From: Acanthornis magna | Lineage: Eukaryota > Chordata > Aves > Passeriformes > Acanthizidae | Length of the DNA stretch: 64,000 bases | NCBI GenBank assembly: GCA_036785705.1 | Contig: JAWUZG010000018.1 | Span: 5,677,501 to 5,741,500 of the forward strand | Direction: 5' to 3' | Shown: one piece after another, positions 44,001 through 56,000 of the stretch | Numbering within the stretch: the first letter of the stretch is position 1 | How the letters are laid out: the number at the start of each line of letters is the position of its first letter | Notes under the pieces: model-generated | Told to the model about the DNA's origin: nothing | The model's input: the letters and a program-made list of their open reading frames with translations, nothing else | The model's database searches: none | Translations under genes and position numbers: made by a program

Positions 44001-47000
44001 ACTGAGGTTGGAAAAGACCTCTAAGACTATTGAGCCCAGCTGTGAATCCTGACCACTGCCAAGTCTGTCACTTAACCATGTTCCCAAGTGCCATATCCAC
44101 ACGTTATCTGAACACTTTTGGGGATGGCAACTCAACCACTTCCCTGGGCAGCCTGTTCCAATGCCTGACCATACTTTCAGTGTTTTTCCTAATATCCAAA
44201 CCTTCCTTTTTGCAACCTGAGTCTGTTTCCTTTTGTCCTGTCACTTGTTCCCTGGGACATGAGACCAACCTCCACCTGTCTACAACCTCCTTTGAGGCAA
44301 TTGTAAAGAGCAATATGGACTCTCATGAGACTTAAAAGAATTTAAATATATACAGCTGGTTAAGAAATTGTGGAGAGAAAATGATCAGGAGATTTTATTG
44401 TTGTTAAAGTGAGAATATATTGCAAACTCAGGTCCCAGTTCAGAATCAGAAACTGAATCTGTGCCAACAATGTCATACTAGTGCAAAGAAGAAATATCTA
44501 TCCAAAATGTGGTGCCAGTAATGTACATAACATAAAGGACAGTCATTTCATTCTGTTTAGTACTGACAAAATTTGTGATTTTGCATTCAGTTTTATCATG
44601 CTTCAAGAGATGAATGCCATATTAGACAGTCCAATCAATGAGCAACAAAAAGGAAAAAAACCCAACCACTTTAGAAATTTGGTTCATTTGGAAAATCAAT
44701 AGATTTGGAGTTTGCTGTTTCCAAGGGGATAATCCCTGTATCTAGGTAGACCTGATAATCACCTTTCAACATCTAAAAAGTTATTCAAAGGTGACAGGAA
44801 ACCACTCCTCTCTAAAGGTAAGAAGAAATCAACTTGCAGAATTTGTGAAACTGCAAGAACAGGAGTAAAAGGAGCAGTCAGCTTATGTAAAATATTTAGA
44901 AAAATCTATGAAGAATGGTGAAGCACCATGAAGCCAGAATCTCCTACAGGGAAGGATTAAAAAATAGTTCTGGCAAACCTCCTCTAGGGATGCTCCTTGT
45001 ATGTTTGATGCTGTCTCAGAGCACACCATTGAATCACATGATCTTTGACCTTCCCCACAGTCCTATAATCCTATGAACCAACACTACTATTATTTCAAGA
45101 AAGGTTTCATTAATTCCTTGCACTACATTTTCTCCTAAGTATCTTATGTTTACTTTCCTGCATTCTCTGTCTCCATACACAAGCAGAGACTGCTCCTCTT
45201 CTCCTCTGTAAACAGCTCTGCAACATCATGTGATTGTGTGAGAAAGGTGCCCGACCCTCATTAATGCCAACCACAAAGTCTCCAAGGCAGAGACTTAAAC
45301 TCAGACAAAGACTTGTGCCAAAGCATGGGATTTCACCAGCTCACAAGACCTGCAATTCGCTGAATTATCTAAATTCCTGTATCACTTGACTGAAGCCTTC
45401 TCTTTTGTTGTATGAAGTCCAACAGAGAAAGGAAAAGTGCTGCTGTCCTCTGGGAGAATTGTTTGATCGTGGACAGTGAGACCATAAAATATATAAAATA
45501 ATCTATAGTTGCATTCTGATCACAAATATTAGAATTGAGTAAGCTCTTTCAAAGGCTTCATAGCAATTTTAAGTTAAATAAAGCTAGAAATGTTTTCCAT
45601 TTTGATTGTCACAATGAGGTGTCAGTTTGTGGTCCATTTTACAGCATAATTAGACACCTTAGGGTCAAGTTTCAATACTTATAATTTACCTGAATGTCTC
45701 TACAAATAAAAAGCAGTGAAAATATGAATTTGATCTCCTTCACTCTTTTCTTCTTATTTTTCACCCCAGAAAAACTATAAAACTTTGGCAAATGCTAACA
45801 AGAAAATATGAGAGGCCTCTAAGAAGTATTAAACAACACTGTAAATCTTGGAAAGTTTTTACATTTAAACACCTATTTATCATATGCTAGATTTCAAGAA
45901 GAAACTCAGCATAAAATTTTATCTTCTAAACATCAAAGGACATTATCATTACAAAAATAACCCATTTATTTTTAAAGTACTCTGTGGAGTACTAATGGCA
46001 CCCTACCATAGCAATATAAGAAACTGTCTGTATTTTTCTCTTTTAACCTCCAATTCCCCAAGCTCAGTAACACTACAGAGAACATTTTCACACTTAATGG
46101 TTCTCAGAAAATAACAATATTTGATTTCAGCTGAACACTACACTATTTTAACTGAAATTGCTTTTTGAAACTGTTTTGGTCCTTTGAGGTTGCTTTCTTT
46201 TTTTTTATCTGGGATATATATTATAAGTAGAATCTATATGATATTGTGTATTGTTGCTATATGCATGTATATAGAAAGAAAATATTCCTATGCTGAGTGT
46301 TTTGGGTTGGCATGGCAAGATTTTGGTAGCAGGTTAGTCTACAGGGGTGGCTTCTTTGAGACACTTCTGGTGAAGCTTCCCCACATCTGACAGGCAACAC
46401 CAGCCAGCTCCAAGATGGACCTGCCACTGGGCAAGGTCGAGTCAATCAGTGACAGCAGTGACACCTTTGGGATTTTGTATTTAAGAGCACCACAGCAACT
46501 GCAGCAGGAGTGAAGAGCTGAGAATATGAGAGAGGAACAGCCCTGCAGACACCAAGGTCAGTGCAGAGGAGGGGCAGGAGGTGCTCCAGGTGCCGGGGCA
46601 GAGATTCTCGTGTAGCCCCTGGTGCAGCCCATGGTGAGGCAGCTGTGCCCCTGTAGACCCTGGAGGATCCCACACCAGAGCAGGGGAAGAGTGTGAGGAG
46701 TCCTCCCATGAGGAGGAAAGAGCAGCAGAGACAATGTGTAGTAAGCCAAGCGCAGACCCCATTCCACCTGTGTGGCTCAGGGGGAGGAGGCAGAGAATTA
46801 GTGAGGAAAGTTGAGCCCAGGATGAAGGGAGGGGTAGGGGGAGGGTGTTCTAAGGTTTGGGTTTATTTCTCACTATCCTTCTCTGTTACTAATTGGCAAT
46901 CAAATTAATCTTCCTCAAGTCAGGTCTGTTTTGCTTGTGATGGTAATTGATGACCAATCTCTCCCTGTCCTTATCTTGACCCATGAGCTTTTTGTTATAC

Positions 47001-50000
47001 TCTCTCTCCCCTGTTCAGCTGAGGAGGGCAGAGACAGAGAGAGTTTGGTGGGCACCAAGCCGGGGTGAACCCACATAACAAAGGTGAAATGCTTTAACTG
47101 ACATTAGTCAGTGGAAGAAAAAGCCATCCAGAATTCAAATAGCATTACTACATCACTGTTCTCTCTCTAACACTTTGGTATTTGTACTCCCTGAATTTAT
47201 TAAATCATGCTAAAGGGCACTTAAAAGCTTATTATTTTTGAAAACCTCTTTTCACTGTCTCAGTTTCAATGAAGAAAAAAGTTTATGCTTAAGTAAGAAC
47301 TTTCAGACTATGAAGCAGAAGAATTTTTGCCTCTGTACCTAAGCCATGTCTTTTAGCTTGGAATGTTTGTAACTGCAAGATCTAGCCCAAGTCCACTTCA
47401 TCATTAGCATAGGAAGATTACTTAAATTATTAAAAACCTAAACAGACAGTATGGTTTTTTGCATAAGATACTTATAAGATCTTTAAAGACACCAAAATAT
47501 TTGAACTTCAGCAGAACCTGACAGCCTGATCAATTTGAGTCTTTGCAAATCACCTTCCTAATCTCTTAGTTTCCAAGCAAACTGGAGATAATAATACCAC
47601 CTCCTTCAAAAGAGTGAGTATCTAAAGATTAGTTAAGCATTATATAATTGATCACATTTGGTACATTAAAATTATTTCCAGGTTCCTGTGATGATTTATG
47701 CTTCCTACCTGGCGCCACGTGTTCCCACAGTCAGATGTTATGTACATCTCTTCTTTATACTCAACCAGCTGGGACCCCAGGTTGCCTGTCACAAGAGAGG
47801 AGAAAACAAGGGTTGCATCCACATGAGCAAGAGAGATTGGATCTAGTCCTGATGCCAGGCAGAGTAAGAAGTTTCCAGGTCAGAGCAAGGACTAAACTCA
47901 GGTGAACAGGCATACTTCATTTCTGGGAAAATCAGCAAAATCCTTTAAAAACACATACGTACAATTTCAAAGTCTTCCTTTCCATTGCTATGTTGTCCAT
48001 AGGTGGAAGCAATGAGGCTTGATTCTAATTGTGAAATGCAGAAGTTAGACCAACTTTTTTTTTTCCTGCATGCTGAAAAATTGTTATAAAAAGCCCACAT
48101 ATTTAAGATGTAAGTATGAAACAACCATGAACTCAGAAGCTTTAACCTTAACCTTAATCGCATTCTGTAAAGTTATTCAGCTAGAACTAGAACTGCTGCT
48201 ATATTGAACTAGAACTGCTAAAATGAAATATTTTATCTGTTGGACTTGATGAAGTGGTAGCAAGATCTAGAATCTGGTGAAATACACAACATGAAAAGAG
48301 GGGACAGGGCTTTTGAAAGAGTGTAAATACAGAAGAATCGAAAGCAGAATTATTTGATTTACTTAAATGTTGACAAGGAAGCTACTGAATATTTTGACAA
48401 AAAGCACTGAGGAGAATTCAGATTCCTGCAAAGCTAACAGACAGCTTAAACTTGGGGAAGATGACAGCAGATGCAATCCCAAGTACAGAGATCTCCATCT
48501 CTTAACATGCAGTATTTCAAATAGAAAACTATTAAACCACCAGGCAGTTTACAGTGTTCTAGGGGAGAATCAATCATGGCACACTATTCCTTCTAAATTA
48601 TATCCTCCAGAGGATTTTGACTTAAATATATGTCTCGCATGTTTTTACAGTAGAAATAAGATGAAAATTATTAAATCCTCTTAAGCAGAAGAGACGATGA
48701 AAGAAAACACTTGAGATTAGGATAGCAGTATGAAATTTCACTTGTGTGTTATATAAAGAGATGTTTTTAACCACTAAACCAGATCTGTTTCTGCAGAGTG
48801 TGTTCACTGCTGAAAGGTTCCCAAGAGGAATGACAGCACCCACTGCCCAAAATATACACTCTATTTAGACCATCAAGGTTGCAGGCGCTCCACTCTTTAA
48901 TGGTGTAACTATACATCATTTAGACCTAAATACATCCTGGACAGGATTGGGATATTTATATTGAATCTGGGAAGTTATAGGAGTCAGTTAATTCCTTTCA
49001 ATTTCATCTAACATTTCAGAAGATGCCACTTCCCTTTCTTGGACTTTTCTTGGGTTTTCATCTTTCCAATGCACTTCACACTCTGTCATCAGATAATCCA
49101 GCACAGATCTAGTTGGTCATGTAATTTAAAAAAAAAAAATTAAAAAAATACTCTATTCGTCTAGGTAATGAGATTTGACAAGGTATGGATGAAGGGGATA
49201 TGGACGGACCACCTAGTGAAGAATCAAACTTATATGGATGACTTAGATGCAAGATGTGCCAAAACCAGCTTAGACTCCAAGTGCAGGATGACTCAAATGA
49301 GTGCCATGGGATGTGAGAGCAGTTAGGCCGAGAGGGAAGGAAAGAGAAACGGGCAACTCTGGAGTGAGCAGGCCCTATTCTTGCCCTGCAGACATCTTCA
49401 GAAAACAGCCCAGCCCTAAGCCAGCAGGAGGCTGGGGGCTGGCCTGGCAGGCACATGGGCTCACCTTCCCAACACTCTCGGTCCGAGCAGCTGGGGGGGC
49501 AGGGGCCATCACATGGATTCACAGGTTACCATTTTTACAGAAGGCTGTCTAGCTTTAGGGCTCCAGTGATACCAGCAATCAAAATGACACCACCATGACA
49601 GAAATGACAGAAAGCTAAAACTACACCACCAATGCTAAGAATAAAAGACCACAGGCTTAACTGAAGGCTAAATTTTTTTCAAGAACAGATTTAAACTTTG
49701 GTTTTGTCCTGTCCACTAATCCTTGGAATATTACATTTTTTTGTTTACAGTCATGTAACATAAATGTTTACATACATTTAGCCACATCTTCCAATATAAG
49801 AGACAAAACCCCAACAATTAAACATTATTAAGTCATAGAATCATAGAATATGTTGAGTTGGAAGAGACCAATCAGGACCATTGTGTCCAACTCCTGGGCC
49901 AGCACAGGACACCACAAGAATCACACCATGTGCCTGCGAGTGTTGTCCAAGTGCTTCTTGAACTCAGACAGGCTTGGTGCTGTGACCCCTTCCCTGGGGA

Positions 50001-53000
50001 GCTGTTCCAAAGCTCCATCATCCTCTGAGTAAAAAACCTTTTCCTGATATCTAACCAACACCTCCCATGAATATTACCCAATGAGATAGTTCCAAAAAGA
50101 AAGCTTCACACATTAATTCAGTTATATTTTCTCCCCAAATACAGCTTTAAAATTAATCTGATCACTAGAAGGAGATATGAATGAGAAATCACCTGCTCAG
50201 GGCTGAAGGAAGGGAAGATTTGATTCACTGCTTATACAAAATACATTTCTTTTGCTATTCTTTCCTCTGTTAGAGTTTTCACTGGTATATCATCTGCATA
50301 TGGGCATATTCTTGTGCTTCTGCAGTTAATCACAGAATGTTTTCTATAGGACAGCTGAGGACAGAAATATTTATGTGCTTGCTAGAATCTAAAGTACTGC
50401 TGTCAGTCTATATCTTTCTTTACACAGATAACTTTAATGAATGCAGTGTTGGTTTTGCTCCTGGATAAATGCTGTTTATTCTACCTCTTTTCTCCACTTA
50501 CTGAATCTACTTGCATGAGTAGGTCTTTATTTTGAGCATTGCTAGGGATCTGCACTTTAAAGAATTCAGTGCTAAATTGTCTTGCTAATGGAAAGTTAGT
50601 CTGTAAACTAAATAGCATCTACTTGTGCTTCATTAAAAAGCCTTTTCCATCCATCTGATATGGTAATGGTATTAGCAACAGTGTTGTAATTGCAGCTCTG
50701 TTAAATGACAGACACAGCTTCTCCTAGTTTTGGTTTTACTTTTGCTGTCTTTTCTTGGTAAAAGAGCAAAAGGAGTTTGTGGGCTCAGTTATAATTCCAG
50801 GGACCTGTCATTCTGCCTAAGCCACAATTGATGCCAACAGGAACAGAATCTGGGATGCTGCTTTGGGAAAAAGGACTTCAGTGATGTTTGACCTTTGAAA
50901 ACAGTCCATCCATGGGCCAAGGGTGGAAGCCCACAAATGGTGCATGCAGGACCTGCTGATTGCTGACACAATATTTAATTGTGTCATTAATGAAGTCTGT
51001 AATTTTCATTACTTCCAGACTTTTTGGGACATACAATTATATGACATAATTTTGCAAACTTTGTAAAATCAAGTGCTCAAACAGAAAAAAACCCAAACCC
51101 ATCTTTCTGTAAGGAAGGATAAAACTTTTCAGTGCAGTTGGCATTTGCTCTGTGGGTACCACAGACAATGTCTTGCTGAAAAAGAGCATCAGTGGATTCA
51201 GAAGGAAAAGGTGGGTGAGACCAAAACCAGGAAATCTGCAACACCAGAGAGACAGGCAGGCTCCTGCAAAATGCAAGTGGCTGTTTGCAGTGGGAAGCAC
51301 CCATGCAGCCAAATCTGAGAGGTGACAGGGAGAAGGAAATTTCCACAGGAACACATGGGGTTGTGTGATAAGTTTCATAAGCCACAGATACCCCTGAAAG
51401 CTGTTAGCCTGAAAAAGTGGAACAGGAATAAAACCAAGTCCTTCAAAAATCTCAGTGAACTCCCTACACTTTCGTTAGCAAACCTTTCTATTTAACGTGT
51501 CACACAAGAGTTATGAATTTTCTCTAGCTAAAAAGTTACATTGTTTTAACTTTATTTTTCAATATGTTAATAAAAAGGACTTCAAAGTTTTGGAGCATTT
51601 TGTTCTTTTTGAGATTTAAAACAAAGTGCATAATTTTAGGCTCCAGCTACTTTGCAGTGTGCTGTGTTACTGGGTTAGCCAGCTAATGAAACACAGCACA
51701 TGTAATGGCACCCCATAAACCCCTTTGCAACAGCTCCAATTCCCACCAAGTGAAATGCAAAAAATCCAGACATAAATGACACTGCAAACAAACAACTGCA
51801 AAGCCACAGCAGCACTCAAAGTAGAACTGAGACATTCTGAACATTTCCATGACATATCTGAGGAGAATTATAAAACATATTTGTGGTAAGTGTGGCAGCC
51901 AATAATGTATGAGCACAACTGACATTGTGATCAAGTGACACAAGAAGGTGAGACAGAAACAATTATGCACAGCCCAAGATTGGAAGTCAACAATGTTTCA
52001 GGACCATTCCCACCACATCCTGAAGTGTTTGGACTGTACCACACCCCCCAAACATCAGTGTGCTGTTTGCCTGGTGGGCCACATCCAAATCTGTGCTTCT
52101 TATTACAGCTGTAAATATCTGCAGTAACTCCTCAGGTGTGCCACTACAATGCAGAAACTTTTCCATCATTTTAGTGAGTCTGTGTTAGATCTCAAAATCT
52201 ATCCGGGGGAGCAAGTAAATGTAATCTAATACACTGAAAGCAACTCAGGTTCATAGTGAAAAAGTCACTGCAACTGGAATGGGTAATCAGCTGCAGGCAT
52301 GTGCTGGTTTGGGCTGTGGTAAAGTTAATTTTCTTCACATCAGCTGGTAGAGGGCTGTGTTTCGGACTTGTACTGAGAAGGGTGTTGATGGTAATACAAA
52401 GATGTTTTCATTGCTGCTGGGCAGTGCTTACACAGAGCCAAGGCCTTTCCTGCTCCTCACCCCACTCCTCCAGTGAGGAGGCTGGGGGTGCACAAGGAAT
52501 TGGAAGCAGGCACAGCTGGGACAGCTGACCTGGGGATATTCCAGGCCATTTGTCATCATTCTCAATGATAATCTGGCAGAGAGGCTGGGGCAGAGGCACT
52601 GCTCAGGGACAGCCTGGGCACCAGCTGGTTGGAGGTGAGCAACTGTTTTCATCTGCATCACTTCTCTTTCTTGGGTTTCATTTCTCTCTCTTAGTCTTTT
52701 TCCTTTTCATTGCAATTTATTATTATTATTTTATTTTCATTATTAAGCTGCTATTAATTTTAATTAATATCCTCCTGGAGAGGAAGTGAGCAAGCAGCTG
52801 TGTAGTGCTTAGTTACTGGCCAGACTTAAACCACTCCAAGGCTATATTAGCCAGAGCTATAAATGGTACCATTTTAACATCACTTTTGATCCATGTGCCA
52901 TGAAAACTTCTCTGACACATGACACAAAGTGTTTGCCATCCAGTTTCATGAAGTTTTGTTTGTAATACAGAAGTTTCTCAAGTTTGTCTTACAATATTTT

Positions 53001-56000
53001 GTATTCTTTTTGTAACTAAATTACTCTCATGTGTGTCTTCTCCAAACCAATGCCTGGAGGACAATATACACCTGAACTGTCCTTAATCACACCCCCAAAG
53101 GTTTTTCTCACCAATATAGCCAGGATATTGTGTTAGATGAACTCTCAGCCTGAGGCACTATGGCTCTGCTGTTTTGTTCTAACACTGCTTCTATTCAGGA
53201 AGCAAGAAGAAACATTTTGGCCTGCCTTTTTGAGTTTTTGATTAAGGACTGTTATTTCTCATTTCCGTTACTTGCATTCTTAGAAACCTTTTCAAACTGT
53301 GTTTTGGGATACAGGAAACCCTCTTTTGCTTTTTCACTTGTTCTGAGTAAAGGCTGATTTTAAGTAACTGGGTAAAATCACACATTCCATCCTTGCAGGG
53401 GCGGCAGTACCAAAAACCAGAACACAGAGTCAAAATTCTGTTCAACACAGTTCTCCAAACTTTCTGCAACTTTGCACATGACAATTTAGCAGCTGGTAGC
53501 ATAGGGATGTGAAAGAAAGCAATATATTCCAGTCTGGTAGCCAGCCAAGTTCTCTGGAAAGGTACTGTAGCTGTGAGAATCAGGCATTTCGGCAGGTTCT
53601 TAGTGGGTCACAACAAATATGAAAGATCATTTAAAATTTACCATCAATTTACATGTGTTAAGTGCCACTTATCTCTCTGTTTACCCATATTTTTATAAGT
53701 GACTTTAGACATGTTTACTGTAAGGAGAAATAATCACCATATGCAGCACTTAGATAATCCTTCTAATATGGAAAATCTTTTCCAGTCACTTAAATTTAGC
53801 GTACAGGAAGACACCTACTCCAAAAAAGAGAGATGTGCCTTGCCTGGATTACTGGTAATTAATACAGTTGTAACATCCCTTCAGGCCATGCAAAGTAAGT
53901 TAAAATTTCATGGTTTGTGAGCCTGTAGTCACAGTATAGAACAAACATACAATCAGTTTGTATTTAAATCTCCCAGACACACAGTTTTTGCCTGGCAAGC
54001 TGAAGATGTGTCCAGATGGGGGAGTGGGGAATCAGAATTGAGGAACATAAAAAATGGCAAGGGAATTTCAGGATGTTCACTCCAAAATGTACTGGGAAAT
54101 GCTCAATCTTCTCCCTGTTCCCTTATCCTTTTTTATAGAGGCATCCTAGTATGCTACTTCTGTGAAAAATGACAGAAATTTATCACAATGTATGCAATTA
54201 TATTTGGGTCTGTTATGACAAAAAGTAAACAGAACTTTTCCAGCACTTCCTCAATTTGTGTGAATGTGCAGAGTTTACTGCTTGCTTGATTTGCCATCTG
54301 GATTGGAAGCTAAGCAGGCAATTATTGTAAACTAGCACCTGAAAAAGCTACACTTCTCTAAACATTTTTCATAGAAAAATCCTTCACAAGTTTATAGTAA
54401 GAAATTTACACATCAATTGACACACATTTTATAGCTGATGCTGTGAGAAAGAGAAGTTGTTGCCAAGATTAAAATGCACAAAAATCAAATGTAAATGCAA
54501 AATCCTATTGCATTTCTTAAAGAGAGCAAAGCAGTTATTTAAAAGACCACTTTCGTATGCAGCTATAAAATTTAATATTCTGTCTGCACAATTTATATGT
54601 AAACATAAGCTAAAAATATGCATTCCTGAAAACTAGCTATGCAATTTTAATAGAGTAGATTTTTTATTTGTAAATATGAGTTTTAAAAGATGCAATTTTA
54701 ACATTCTATTACTGTATTTTCCCAAATTTACTAGGTGTTAATGCTGTTTGCCATTTAATTATGCCCTTTTTAAATTAAAACAATATTCAGTAGTCTCTGA
54801 TCTCTGATTTCTCAAGCATTTTGCATATCAAAACTGTCCTTAAGTCACAGAATAGCTTTTCTATAACCACAAGTGTTGTATAAGCTTCCTAGAAAGAAGC
54901 CAAGATCCACATTAAAGGGATTTTTTTTTCTTTTTGATCGATAGGGTTCTTATGGTTAGAAACCATATTTCCACTTCTTATCCACTTGTTTGCATCACTT
55001 GTTTCTACCCTCTGGTTACACTTTCAGGAAAAAAAAATCATATTCTTTATTGTCCTTTATCTTTTCAGCTAATGGGGATTTTCTTGTAAATATTCTCTAT
55101 TTCCATCAACTGCCAAGGAGGCCTTCTTAGCATCTGCTCACTGGTCCTGAAAATTGGTTATCAGAATTGTACACAGTCTTATTAGTAAAGTCACTGTACA
55201 GTATTTTGCCAGAGTATTAATATTTCCCTCTCTCTGTTGGCAATTATTTACCTATTTCACCCTCAGAATAATTTTGCCTTTTACAGCACAAGGCACTGAT
55301 GGTTCCTAGACCTGCTGTGATCAACTGACATTCACAGATCTTTATCATCTTCAGTCATTTCCAGGAGATGTGCTCTCCCAGAATCTAACAGTAAAATTCC
55401 AATAGTGTGTGATGTGGCCCAAATAATCTGATTCCTCTGTGTCCTATAATAACCAAATACTTATGTTGATTTGTTTAGGATTATCAGTTTCAAGGATCAG
55501 GCCAAAGGAAATTCAAGCTCACTCGATGTAAAGTATTTCTGATAAGAAGTCTAAGTTTACAAGGGTATCAGGTTTGCCAGATAAGACTGAACATATGCAC
55601 TGAATCCACATGACCTGGGCATCCAAATAATATAAATGTATGTCAAAATCAGAGATGATTCAGGTCATCTGCTGGCAAGGGGATGCAGTCGCTCTATAAG
55701 ATTTTACAGGCTTCAAAATAGATCCCTTTGCTCTGTTTTCAGCTACATTACCTTCTACCAGAAAAAAGATACACTGCACTACTCTTGGGCAAATTTTTCC
55801 CACTTTCACAGCATCCCTCACAGTTTTTAGGTAGCAGAAAGCAAGGTGGCTTGCAGCTATGAGCAAAGGTACCTCTACCACTCCCATTACATTATTGGTT
55901 GCTCCATAAGCAAGTCAGATATAATATATTAGTTCAGTTCTTAATGCTATCTGGATTTTATCAAACCCACTCCTGATCACATTGAGGAAAGCTGTTGACA

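Larger units (their letters stand above)
40176..47708 (-). other. 7.5-kb intron between e3 and e4
   Basis: It contains a solo LTR (46,298-47,080), three CR1 pieces (43,023-43,126; 43,991-44,313; 44,706-45,076) and a perfect 46-bp tandem duplication (40,547-40,640). The stretches 40.7-43.0 kb and 45.1-46.3 kb are AT-rich with nothing recognised. Confidence 0.8.

Noticed and set aside
46446..46767. Overlapping minus-strand open frames of 69-93 codons
   Set aside because: They fall inside the solo LTR, and their length follows from its GC-rich composition.
48144..48158. TTAACCTTAACCTTAA, which resembles telomere-type repeats
   Set aside because: The unit is not TTAGGG/CCCTAA and there are only two to three units, so it is chance.
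52550..52789. 79-codon plus-strand open frame ending in a Phe/Ile/Tyr-rich run
   Set aside because: It sits inside the solo LTR and its T-rich segment, so it is not a gene.
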